This document shows positions 26,271-35,500 of a stretch of 64,000 nucleotides of DNA, piece after piece. The position numbers and the translations under genes were made by a program. The number at the start of each line of letters is the position of its first letter. The first letter of the stretch is position 1. The notes under the pieces were generated by a model. That model was not told the DNA's origin. It saw only the letters and a list, made by a program, of their open reading frames with translations, and searched no databases. The DNA is from UBA7803 sp040219935 (GTDB taxonomy: Bacteria > Pseudomonadota > Gammaproteobacteria > Pseudomonadales > Azotimanducaceae): positions 1 to 64,000 of the forward strand of contig JAVJUA010000084.1 of NCBI GenBank assembly GCA_040219935.1. The letters are read 5' to 3'.

Positions 26271-27432
26271 GGACGTCAGGAAGCAACTCGTTCGGCGCTT
26301 CAGGAGCAAGCATCGCGAGTGGTTGGCCAGTTACGGCGGTGACGGTGCGGAAGCCAACGCCTGGCCGTTGAATGTCAATCTGGGCGTGCCCGCGGAACGC
26401 CAAGTGCTCAAACAAGTCGAGGACGTTCGTGCCTGGGTCGCAGCCTGGCAGTCCTGGCGCGGTGCCGGGTCCCTCCGCTGGAATGATCGACGTTGGCGGA
26501 CTCTAGGCACTCAGCGCGTTCCCGAAGCGTTGACCCTGGCCGATCCCGCTGAGGTCGCGCAGTGGATTGGCGAGGCAGATCGGTGGGATCGAGCACAGGA
26601 GCGATTCGTTGAGCTTCTCGAGCGCTGGCCTCGGCTTTCGGGCACGCTACCCCGCCATTTTGACCTTCTTGCCGACTATAGTGTCGTGGACTATCAACGC
26701 CTGATTGATATGGTCGCGTGGATCGACACGAATCCTGCTTCCAACCTCTATCCTAGACAGCTGCCTGTGAGCGGACTGGACAGCAAGTGGCTCGAAGGCC
26801 GTAAAGCCGTACTGGCAGACCTCGTTGGTGCTGTACGAGGTGAATCTTCTGGAGACGGCGAATTCTTTCAACTCTGCGGGCTGAAAACGCCGCCGCAACT
26901 CGTTCATCTGCGCATACTCGACGAGGACCTGAGGGAACGGGTCGGGGGACTGGCTGACATCTCTGCGCCCCTGGAACAATTGGCTGGGCTCGACATTCCA
27001 GTTGCCAACGTCTTCATCGTTGAGAACCGTCAAACTGGTCTAGCGTTTGATGACCTGCGGCAGTCCATCGTCATTATGCAGCTTGGCTATGGCGTGGACG
27101 TGCTTCGTTGTCTGCCCTGGGTGGTGGCCGCAGGCCGTTGCATTTACTGGGGCGACCTCGACACCCATGGATTTGCGATTCTCAATCGTGCGAGAGCCTG
27201 CCTTCCCGGACTCAAGTCGATTTTGATGGATGAAAGTACCCTTCACGCGCACAGAGATCTGTGGGTCCAGGAACGGACACAGCACAGCGCGGATACGTTA
27301 CCTCTGCTGTCCGATCGCGAGCAGGCCGTATACGCATCTCTCAAATGCAATGTCTGGGGACAGAACGTCCGACTTGAGCAAGAACGGGTCGGCTGGGATA
27401 TTGCGTGGGACGCGTTGCAGAAGGCAGTTTGA
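26257..27432 (+). CDS. jetD: Wadjet defence protein JetD (TOPRIM nuclease)
   Basis: JetD (DUF3322 plus DUF2220) cleaves the circular DNA held by JetABC. The TOPRIM metal motif is CIYWGDLDTHGFAILNRARA near residue 297. The N-terminal DUF3322 part begins MKFPEDVRKQLVRRF. I chose the TTG at 26257 because a perfect AGGAGG (26245-26250) lies 6 bases ahead and the resulting N-terminus fits the family; the in-frame ATG at 26236 has that AGGAGG inside the coding region. Length is 391 aa, and the start overlaps the jetC end by 14 bases. Confidence 0.93.
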   Translation: MKFPEDVRKQLVRRFRSKHREWLASYGGDGAEANAWPLNVNLGVPAERQVLKQVEDVRAWVAAWQSWRGAGSLRWNDRRWRTLGTQRVPEALTLADPAEVAQWIGEADRWDRAQERFVELLERWPRLSGTLPRHFDLLADYSVVDYQRLIDMVAWIDTNPASNLYPRQLPVSGLDSKWLEGRKAVLADLVGAVRGESSGDGEFFQLCGLKTPPQLVHLRILDEDLRERVGGLADISAPLEQLAGLDIPVANVFIVENRQTGLAFDDLRQSIVIMQLGYGVDVLRCLPWVVAAGRCIYWGDLDTHGFAILNRARACLPGLKSILMDESTLHAHRDLWVQERTQHSADTLPLLSDREQAVYASLKCNVWGQNVRLEQERVGWDIAWDALQKAV

Positions 27433-27732
27433 TTCGAAAGGGGGACTGGCACTCAGTTGCGTCACATTCCCTGATGGGGCCGGGACCTTCGCTGCTCTTC
27501 AAGCTAGCTTCCCTGTTTGACTGCGTAGGGAACCCCTCTAGAAAAGCTTGTGAAATCAGCCGGATACGGCGAGGTGGGGTGGAGATCCTTTGTCAGATCG
27601 AGAGAATTCACTGTTCTTTCCCTGCAGATCAGGGAAGCCAGGGGAGAGGAGTTCGCTCCAGACTCCTTCCGCCGCCATCTAGTCCTGGGTCCGTTCCGGA
27701 CACATGGGTAACACTTCATACCGAAGACATGG

Positions 27733-27912
27733 TTAGCAGTTTTCGGTCAGTTCGACGAAGGGATTGGTCGCTGGCTCGACGCGTCCGTCATCCTGACCGG
27801 AGAACCCTCGTTCTTGTTCCATGAACGAGACCAGCCATATCTCGTCCGCGACCTCCTGTACTCCCACCAGCCTCTCCGATGCACGCTCGACCATCAAGGC
27901 GTCGTGGCGTCA
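27733..27912 (-). pseudogene. C-terminal remnant of an integrase-core transposase
   Basis: Between two in-frame stops the - strand reads RHDALMVERASERLVGVQ, then EVADEIWLVSFMEQERGFSG and EPATNPFVELTENC. The pattern VxEVxDxIWLVSFMxxxxG...EPxxNPF is the usual tail of IS481/IS3-type transposases, after the DDE core. Just beyond its stop the sequence TGTTACCCATGTGTCCGGAA resembles the termini and leaders of such elements. The rest of the element is gone. It lies in the 646-base gap after jetD; the remainder of that gap (27433-27732, 27913-28078) holds no gene I can support. Confidence 0.55.
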
Positions 27913-28078
27913 CGACAATGAGATCAGTCCGTACCGTTCATCGTGACACGAGTTACCGGCTGCGCTTGCACGCCAGGCAACAGGCTGTGCCCAGACTTCC
28001 ACATCGTGCCTGGTTCTAATCGAGGGTTACGGTCACATTCATTTACACTACTGCATTTGTCGGAAGGAGAGATCTCAG

Positions 28079-28756
28079 GTGGAGTTTGATGATGTCCTTC
28101 TTGGGCGCCGCAGCATTCGAGGCTACAAGCCCGACCCGGTGCCGAAAGCGCTGATCAAAGAAATTCTGGCCATTGCCATGCGTTCACCGTCGTCGATGAA
28201 CACGCAGCCATGGAACTTTACCGTCGTCACCGGTGAGGTATTGAACCGTATTCGCGCCGGTAACACGGAACGGAATCTTGCCGGCGTACCGCACTCACGG
28301 GAGTTCCGGATTGGGCAACCATTCGCCGGGGAACACCGCGAGCGCCAGGTTGGCGTAGCCAAGCAACTGTTCGCCGCCATGGGCATCGCGCGGGAAGACA
28401 AAGAGGGGCGTCAGGATTGGGTGATGCGCGGCTTCCGCCAGTTTGATGCGCCGGTGTGCGTGATCATCACCTATGACCGCGTTCTATCAGACAGCGATGA
28501 CACGGCGTTTGATTGTGGCGCGGTGACCACAGCGTTGGTGAATGCTGCCTGGTCCCGGGGGCTGGGTGCGGTGATCAACAGTCAGGGCATCATGCAATCG
28601 CCGGTGGTGCGCGAACATGCTCAGATTCCTGACGACCAGGTGATCATGAAGGCTGTGGCCCTCGGCTGGCCCGAGGAGAACTTTCCGGCGAACGCGGTCG
28701 TCTCGGAACGCAAGAGCGTGGACGAAGCGGCTCGGTTTCTGGGCTTCGACGACTGA
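28079..28756 (+). CDS. Nitroreductase-family FMN oxidoreductase
   Basis: This 225-aa protein is of the FMN-dependent, homodimeric nitroreductase fold. The N-terminus has VLLGRRSIRGYKPDPVPK and the FMN-phosphate region has MRSPSSMNTQPWNFTVVTG. The C-terminal part has AVALGWPEENFPANAVVSER. The start is GTG at 28079, preceded by GGAAGGAGA at about 8-base spacing; there is no ATG that keeps the conserved first helix. It is the first ordinary chromosomal gene after the defence island. The natural substrate is not evident. Confidence 0.88.
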   Translation: MEFDDVLLGRRSIRGYKPDPVPKALIKEILAIAMRSPSSMNTQPWNFTVVTGEVLNRIRAGNTERNLAGVPHSREFRIGQPFAGEHRERQVGVAKQLFAAMGIAREDKEGRQDWVMRGFRQFDAPVCVIITYDRVLSDSDDTAFDCGAVTTALVNAAWSRGLGAVINSQGIMQSPVVREHAQIPDDQVIMKAVALGWPEENFPANAVVSERKSVDEAARFLGFDD

Positions 28757-28800
28757 GTTGAGGCTGCCCGGGGGCCACGGGGCATCCGCCAGCGTGGGCC

Positions 28801-28817
28801 CCTTTCCGGTGGAAAGG
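28801..28817 (+). terminator. Perfect hairpin after the nitroreductase gene
   Basis: CCTTTCC and GGAAAGG form a 7-bp stem with a 3-base loop 44 bases after the nitroreductase stop, in a 200-base gap ahead of the MFS gene. No strong T-run follows, so it may be a terminator or only a stable hairpin. Confidence 0.35.
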
Positions 28818-28956
28818 TCAGATTTGATGGTGTGGTAGCCATGGAGTCTGCAGCGGGATCGTTCTCCGAACGTCTGCTTGTTAGCTGCGGAGCGGTTCCA
28901 TCGACTCTCGTTGATCGCAACGAATAATGGTAAACGCCCTATGGAGGGATTCATCT

Positions 28957-30429
28957 ATGACAACAGCAACCTCAGCCGGGGAGGGTGAAACGCAAAGTCA
29001 AATCACCGGATTCGGTACCAAACGTTACCGAACCTATGTGCTCTCTGCCCTGACGCTCATCTACATCATGAATTTTGTCGACCGCGGCCTGCTTGCCGTC
29101 GTCGGTCCGGATCTCGTGCCGGAACTGGGCATTACCGATACCCAATTTGGTCTTCTTACCGGTTTCGGTTTTGCCCTTCTCTACACTGTCGTGGGTATTC
29201 CTCTGGCGCGCTACGCCGATGTGGCTAACCGCGTCTGGATCATGACCGTCTGCGTTGCTCTGTGGTCCTTGATGACTGCGCTATGTGGGCTGGCAACCGA
29301 AGTCACCATTGGTTCGCTCACGATCGGTGCGTTCTGGATCCTGCTGATGTGTCGCGTCGGCGTAGGTATTGGCGAGGCGGGCTGTACACCACCGGCCAAC
29401 TCCTTGATTGCTGACTACTTTGCGCCGCGTGACAGGTCTCAGGCGCTGGGCGTCTACGCCATGGGCGTAACACTCGGCACGATGTTCGCCAACCTGATCG
29501 GCGGCTGGGTGACCGACGCGTTCGACTGGCGTACAGCATTCTTTGTCGTCGGCCTGCCAGGCCTGTTGATCGCCGTTGTTTTCAAACTGACGGTCAATGA
29601 GCCGCCGCGCGGTTACACCGACCCCAAAGGAAAGGGATCCAGTGAGCGGGTCTCGCTGCGCGAGGCGATCCGAGAACTCACGACGAAGCCCGCCTTCTGG
29701 CTGATGACGGCTGGTGCCACGGTCGCTGCGTTCTGTGGCTACGGAATCTCCTCGTTCCAGTCGATCTTTCTGGTTCGAACTCACGAGATCACCACCGGTG
29801 AAGCGGCCATCTGGATCAACACGCCAGTGTCGCTGTCATCCGCCGTAGGCACGTTTGCCGTCGGCTGGCTGGCGACCAGGGTCTACAAGAAGCACCCGGG
29901 GGCCATAGCCTGGATACCAGGCCTGGGTCTGGCCTTGTCGATTCCGTTCTATGTCTTTGCGTTCACGACGCAGAGTCTACTGTTCGCCGCCATCGGCTTG
30001 ATCATCGGTGGATTCGTGAAGTACGGCTATATAACCGCCCAGTACACGATCGGCCAGGGCGTTGTGAGCATGCGTGTGCGGGCGATGGCCACGGCAGTGC
30101 TGCTGTTCGTCGCCAACTTGATCGGCTACGGTTTTGGTCCGCTCTTCATTGGCGCAATCTCCGACACTTTCTTTGCCAGCGGCGCAGCCGGTCTCGGTAT
30201 AGCAGCAGAGGAACTGTCGCGAAATCAGTGTCATCCGAGTGTTGTCGGAGCGTTGAGCGGGAATCTGCAGAATGTCTGCGGACAGGTATACGCCCAGAGC
30301 CTACAGTCGGCGATGGTCATCATGGCGTGCCTGTATGCTGCCAGCTCATTGTTCTTCCTGCTGACCTGGCGTCGGCTCGGTAAGGACATGGTGGACAGGA
30401 ATCAGAACCCGATACCTGTCCCTCGCTGA
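28957..30429 (+). CDS. MFS transporter, spinster-like
   Basis: This about 490-aa protein has twelve hydrophobic segments and the MFS signatures of the spinster-like group: IYIMNFVDRGLLAVVGPDL in TM1, GIPLARYADVANR in the TM2-3 loop, and VGVGIGEAGCTPPANSLIAD in TM5, with DYFAPRDRSQALGVYAMGV after it. A non-transmembrane insertion (ELSRNQCHPSVVGALSGNLQ) lies before the last helices. The ATG at 28957 follows GGAGGG; an earlier ATG at 28927 would add ten residues. It resembles the MFS protein at 61623-62939. The substrate is probably a lipid-like or aromatic organic acid, by family only. Confidence 0.87.
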   Translation: MTTATSAGEGETQSQITGFGTKRYRTYVLSALTLIYIMNFVDRGLLAVVGPDLVPELGITDTQFGLLTGFGFALLYTVVGIPLARYADVANRVWIMTVCVALWSLMTALCGLATEVTIGSLTIGAFWILLMCRVGVGIGEAGCTPPANSLIADYFAPRDRSQALGVYAMGVTLGTMFANLIGGWVTDAFDWRTAFFVVGLPGLLIAVVFKLTVNEPPRGYTDPKGKGSSERVSLREAIRELTTKPAFWLMTAGATVAAFCGYGISSFQSIFLVRTHEITTGEAAIWINTPVSLSSAVGTFAVGWLATRVYKKHPGAIAWIPGLGLALSIPFYVFAFTTQSLLFAAIGLIIGGFVKYGYITAQYTIGQGVVSMRVRAMATAVLLFVANLIGYGFGPLFIGAISDTFFASGAAGLGIAAEELSRNQCHPSVVGALSGNLQNVCGQVYAQSLQSAMVIMACLYAASSLFFLLTWRRLGKDMVDRNQNPIPVPR

Positions 30430-30461
30430 TACTGTTCCGGTACCCGCGCTCATCGCGTGCT

Positions 30462-30503
30462 GAATCCGGTCAACTCGACGTAGGCTCTGCCGGTGCGGCT
30501 GCC
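30462..30503. repeat. 42-base duplicate of the 3' end of the FAD-oxidoreductase gene
   Basis: This stretch matches 32594-32635 with one mismatch in 42 bases. At the second site it codes for the last residues of the lipocalin-like domain (GSRTGRAYVELTGF) on the - strand. Here the same peptide, GSRTGRAYVELTGF then a stop, is readable but in a different frame from the surrounding ORF. It is a remnant of a second lipocalin-like domain or a recombination scar. Confidence 0.8.
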
Positions 30504-31111
30504 CGGCACGTCAGGGTACCGGCGCATCCTCGCGCTGGTAGAGGTTGTCGTGAAATGCGCCGGCCGTCATCGTCCACCACGGCCGTCCCCTGCAGGAGCG
30601 CGCCTTCGAGGTCCGCGCGGTTGAGCCAGATCAGCGCCGGCGCCAGGCCGCGCTGCTCGAGCGCCCCCTGCAGCACGGCCTGCTTGCCGAACCGGTCCCG
30701 GGTGATGGCGTCGCGGCGCGCATCGGCCGCTTCCAGGCCGAGCGCAGCCTCGTCGAACGGCAGACCGTGCAGCGCATGGGGATGACTCGCGCGCTGCGTC
30801 GGGCTGCCGGACGCCACCCGGACGTAGTACTTGGTCAGCAGGATCTGGTCGGCGGGCAGGCGCTGCAGCAGTGGCTTGCCCTCGGCCAGGCGCGCCGCCG
30901 TGGCGTGGTCCGGCGACCAGTGCACCCACTCGAAGGCGCGTTCGAGATAGCGGCAGGTTTCTTCGGCCACCGCGCAGACCTCGGCCCCATCCACCTGCCA
31001 CTGACCGGCCACGGGCGACGGGCCCGGTCCGAAGCGCGGCGTGGCCTGCAGACTGCCGATCGTGCAACAGGTCAGCAGCAGGGAGGTCCGGGTGATGGCG
31101 CGAGCGGACAT
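30470..31111 (-). pseudogene. MltA-like lytic transglycosylase fragment with altered C-terminus
   Basis: The 213-aa frame starts with a signal-peptide-like segment (TRTSLLLTCCTIGSLQATPR). The middle resembles MltA: LLTKYYVRVASGSPTQRA, then HALHGLPFDEAALGLE, and LIWLNRADLEGALLQGTAVV with VDDDGRRISR. MltA proteins are about 350-380 aa, and the C-terminal barrel with the catalytic Asp is missing here. After residue 183 the frame shifts into unrelated low-complexity sequence overlying the 42-base repeat. It is probably a decayed gene; a functional short variant cannot be excluded. Confidence 0.45.
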
Positions 31112-31199
31112 GTTGCGACGTCGAGCGGTTCCGCGCCGGCCGCCGGCACGTTCGCCCGGGATATGAGACCTGTGAACCAGATGTCGTTACTATCCGCGA

Positions 31200-31673
31200 A
31201 TGACGGAGCCATCTCAATGGGGGGGCGTGATGACTGGTCTGACGAAGGCGCTGTGGCTGATCGTCGGTGTGCTGGTGGTGGGATACGTCGCCTGGGTGGC
31301 GCATTTCGAGTGGAAGCTGGGTCGGGATCAGCCGCAGGGCGCGAACTCGATCGTCATCGTCACCACGAAGTCCGACGGATCCACCCATGATCGTGTGCTG
31401 TCGCGACTGATCGACGACGACGGCACCCTCTATGTTGCCGTTAACCACTGGCCGCGAGCGTGGTACCGGCAGGCGCTCGCGAATCCGAACGTACGGATCA
31501 CCATGGACGGCAACACCGGTGAGTACGTGGCGGTGCCGATGAGCGGTGCGCAGCACGACTATCTGATGGAACGCTTTCCGATGCGATTCCGATCCCGATT
31601 GCAGATGGGATTCGCGCCGCGCTACTTCCTGCGCCTGGACCCGGTGGCGGCGGCCACATCCGACCCGACCTGA
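31200..31673 (+). CDS. Membrane-anchored deazaflavin-type nitroreductase-like protein
   Basis: This 157-aa protein has an N-terminal membrane helix (LWLIVGVLVVGYVAWVAHF). A split-barrel domain follows that resembles DUF385/deazaflavin-dependent nitroreductase proteins: SIVIVTTKSDGSTHDRVLS, then TLYVAVNHWPRAWYRQALAN and NPNVRITM. The usual KSG of the flavin-binding loop reads KSDG, which may weaken binding. An internal ATG at 31230 behind GGGGGG gives a 147-aa form and may be the true start. It may bind F420 or FMN. It precedes a VOC-family gene by 29 bases. Confidence 0.65.
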   Translation: MTEPSQWGGVMTGLTKALWLIVGVLVVGYVAWVAHFEWKLGRDQPQGANSIVIVTTKSDGSTHDRVLSRLIDDDGTLYVAVNHWPRAWYRQALANPNVRITMDGNTGEYVAVPMSGAQHDYLMERFPMRFRSRLQMGFAPRYFLRLDPVAAATSDPT

Positions 31674-31702
31674 TCCGCCCCAACAATACGAGGGAATGCG
31701 CC

Positions 31703-32470
31703 ATGCGACTGCGTCAGATAGCCCTGGTTGCCCGGGAGCTCGATCCGGTGGTCGATGACCTGTGCGCGGTTTTCGGCCTCAGCGTCTGCTTCAACGACCC
31801 GGGCGTCGGACACTTCGGCCTGCACAATGCGCTGATGCCGGTGAACGGCAATCTGCTCGAGGTGGTGGCGCCGATGCGCACCGGAACGACCGCCGGACGT
31901 TATCTCGACCGGCGCGGCGGCGACGGTGGCTACATGCTGCTGTTCCAGGTCGACGACGCCGCCGAATGGCGCGCGCGCCTGGAGGCCGAGGGTGTGCGCG
32001 TCGTCTGGCACACCGCGAACGACGCGGTCGTGGCCAATCACTTCCACCCGCAGGACACCCCGGGAGCCATCGTCTCCATCGACACCATGCTGCCCCTCGA
32101 GGACTGGCATGAGGAGCTTGCGGCGTGGCGATGGGCCGGCCCTGACTGGCGCGCGCACGTACGCACCGACTGCACCCAGGCGTTCACGGCAGTGGAGATC
32201 CAGGGGCCGGATCCGGCCGCCCTTGCCGCGCGCTGGGGCAAGCTGTTCGCGCGCCCGATGTCGACCGATGCGGCCGGACGTGCGCAGATCGTCTTCGACA
32301 ACATGTCGCTGCGGTTCGTGCCGGATCGCGACGGCCGCGGCGTGGGCATCGCGGCCATCGACGTGCTGCCGCAGAACCGCGCACGCATTCTGGAGGAAGC
32401 CAAGGCACGCGGGCGCCGAACCGGCGAAAACGAAGTCACGCTCTGCGGCGTGCGTTTCAACCTGATCTGA
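31703..32470 (+). CDS. VOC-superfamily (glyoxalase-like) protein
   Basis: This 255-aa protein has tandem beta-alpha-beta-beta-beta units of the VOC fold. The first begins MRLRQIALVARELDPVVDDL and includes FGLHNALMPVNGNLLEVVAP, and the second covers about residues 140-255 (FTAVEIQGPDPAALAARWGK, then DNMSLRFVP). The pattern is that of glyoxalase-like_3 proteins. Metal ligands cannot be assigned with confidence. It probably forms a transcription unit with the preceding deazaflavin-type gene. Confidence 0.75.
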   Translation: MRLRQIALVARELDPVVDDLCAVFGLSVCFNDPGVGHFGLHNALMPVNGNLLEVVAPMRTGTTAGRYLDRRGGDGGYMLLFQVDDAAEWRARLEAEGVRVVWHTANDAVVANHFHPQDTPGAIVSIDTMLPLEDWHEELAAWRWAGPDWRAHVRTDCTQAFTAVEIQGPDPAALAARWGKLFARPMSTDAAGRAQIVFDNMSLRFVPDRDGRGVGIAAIDVLPQNRARILEEAKARGRRTGENEVTLCGVRFNLI

Positions 32471-32575
32471 AACACTGCGAGGCCGCACGCCCCGTCGGAT
32501 CCATGACCGCCAGGACCCATTGTCGTATTGGCACTGCTGGAACGATGTTGTCAACCAGATGCGCCGACGTCTCGA

Positions 32576-35500
32576 TCATCCGCCGAGCGCTCCGAATCCG
32601 GTCAGCTCGACGTAGGCTCTGCCGGTGCGGCTGCCGCTGACGCTGCAGGCGCCCTCCCAGTAGCGCGGTCCGATCCAGAATCCCGCCGTCATCTCCTGAT
32701 CTGCGAGCAGCGGGTGGATGAACAGCTCTTCATCGGCCACCGAGACCTTCCAGCCATGAGGGTAGTCATGGCCGCTGTGGGGGCTCTGCCACCAGCCGAG
32801 AATGTCGATCTCGAACTCATGGCTGTGCAGGGAGGTCGGGCGTTTTCCTTTTCGGGTGATGGTGCCCGTCCATTCGTCCCGCTCGTCGTTGAAGGCGAAG
32901 AGCATGATCTGGGTGTCGCGGTCGAGTTGGATCGCGAACCACTGCCAGCCGATCATCACGGCCGGGAGCAGTTTTCCCCACTGGCGATCGAACCACAGGT
33001 CGCCGGATACCTGGTGCACCTGCCCATCCGGGGTGGTGATTGACCCCTTGCCCGCCATGAGGGGACGGGAGTAGTAGCAGGTGTCGCCGCCGAACGCGTA
33101 GCGATGGTCCCGTCCGCCGTAGTGCACGACGGCGCCTTCCACCTCACGGACCTGAAGGTCCAGCGAGTAGCCCTGCACCTGGGATTTAAGGTGGTCAGTG
33201 CCGCCGCCGCCCTTCGCCGAGATATCTCCCACGTCCAGGTCGAATCGCCCCGGGGTCGGCTTCGGCCGGCCGGGGGCTTCCAGCTCCCGACCGACGAACC
33301 GGCTCTCCTGGATGTCTGTGATGGCCGCCTGACCCATGGTCGCGCTCACCCAGTCGTGCATCGCCTCTGCGACGAAGAATACCACCTCGAATCCGAAAGT
33401 CCGGCCTTCGGTGCTGGTCAGGTGTCCGGTCCAGTACCACCATTGAACCTCGACGTCGTCGATCACGCCGTCGTCGCGGGGCAGTTCGACGCGGCGGCGG
33501 TTCTCCGGATGGAGCGGTCCCCGGGTGGGCGAGTACCCCAGCCCGTCGATCTCGAAGGGCCAGCCGCAGAGGGCGCGTGCTGCCAGAATGCCGCTGTTGA
33601 AGGCGCCCTCCATGCACGCCGCGTAGATGCCGTTGTCGATCCAGTCCCCGGTGATCGTAAGGTTGTCATACCCCGTATCCCCGGCCTCCATCCGATGCTG
33701 AATGCTGCCGGGATCGGCCAGCGTGCACCGCTCGGAGGGCCCGCAGTTGGAGCGCCAGTATTGGGCATCGAACCGCGCCTCTCCTTTGCGGTTCTTCGGA
33801 TCCACCAGCAGGTTCCAGTTCATGGCGGGGCCATTGGTGGAGGCCGCGGCGTCCGGCATCAGCGTCGTGAGGCTGGTGCGCAGGTACGCCAGCGCCAGCT
33901 CCTTGGCCCGGTCGTACTGCATGCTCTCGAAATCAGGCTCCTCGTGCGGGTCGGGCGCGAACTTGGGGCCGAGTTGGGGTCCCGTGTAGTAGCTGATGGT
34001 GCGCGGAGCGAGGTGCTCGGGCCAGGCCTCTCGATCGATCACCTGGCTCATGTCCGCCCAGGTGTTGAGCGGCTCGACGTAGAGGCTGAGGAGCGGCGAA
34101 GGGTAGGGCCAGCCCAGCGCCGCGAGATCTTTCTTCATCCAGGTCTGGAACGACACCGTCTGCACGGACGTGACGTGCTCCGTCATCTGCCGCCAGCGCT
34201 CACTGTGATCGAGCAGTTCGCGGCATAACAACGGCACCGCGCCAATGGGAATGGCGAACACGAGTCGGTCGAAATGCTGCCCGGCAACCAGATCGCGCTC
34301 GGAGCCGTTTGGCGAGCGCTGGTAGTAGCTTTCGAGATCCACGCCCGCGAGGGCGTCGGCATCGCTGATCTGCTCGTACAGCGGCTCGGCAGGCCAGCAT
34401 TCCAGACCGTTGATATCCACCAGAGGCCGGTATTCGCGCTGATCGTCCTGCAGCTCGACCTGTCGGGTGACCCGCACCCGCTCGACGCGCCTCTTGGCAT
34501 CATCGAGGTGCAGCGATTCGACCTTGTGGAAGAACTCGAACCGCACCCCCCGCTGCTTGAGCGCCAGATACAGCGGGGCGAAGACGGCATCGCCCATGCC
34601 GGCCTGCATCTTGAAGTACATGGACTCCCGGTACATGCCGAACCCCAGCAGCAGGTGGGCGGCCACGCCGGCGGCGACGCGTTGCGTGTGCGGGTCGCCG
34701 CCGGCATAGGCGAAGGCCGCGTCGTAGATGGTTCTTGCCCACGGGCTCTGCAGGGTGTCCTCGTGGGCGCCGTGCTTCTTCAGCCAGGCGCGGAAGTCCA
34801 GGTCGTCGATGGCGGCGAACCCGCCTTCCTCCAGCACCCCGTCGTCGATGAGGCCTCCCAGGAAGGCGGTGAGGAAGTCGACCGCGAGCCAGAATCGGTG
34901 GGTACGGTAGTTGATTCGGGAAAGCCGCCGCATGGCAGGCCAGATCAGCGCCCGCAGGGCGCTCACCAGGCGGCTTATGCCGACGCGATCTGCGCCCTGG
35001 GCCAGGCCATGCGCGAGCGTCAGAACTTCCCGCACGAGCGCGAGGGCTGCCTTCACCGGCAGGTCCGGTCCGTCGTTCGGACGTGGTGATCCCGAAAGGA
35101 TGGATGAAGACTCGTTGATCTCGTGGAGCGCGCGCCAGCCGAACAGCAGCTCCACCAGACTCTGAATCGCCATGCTCAGGTACTCGCCCGAGGACAGCGC
35201 CGTGCCCCGGTCTCCGGGTACCGCCGAATTCCTGGGAAACGTGATCAGCCAGGGTCGCCAGACACCGTCGAATTCGTCTTCGACGACTCCGAAGTCGTGC
35301 GGCTTGAAGGCGTCGCGCCAGGTGGCCAGCGGGTGGCCAGGCGGCCGGTCGAGCTCGTCGTAGCAGGCGCGCAGGGTGCGGAAGAAGCTGTGGTACGAGC
35401 CGAACAGCACGTGCAGCCCGTGTTCCTGGATGCGTCCGTAGTCGCCGCGGCCGCTGCTGCCTTTGCCGCCGAGCTTCCACCCCATGGTGTAGATGGTGAG

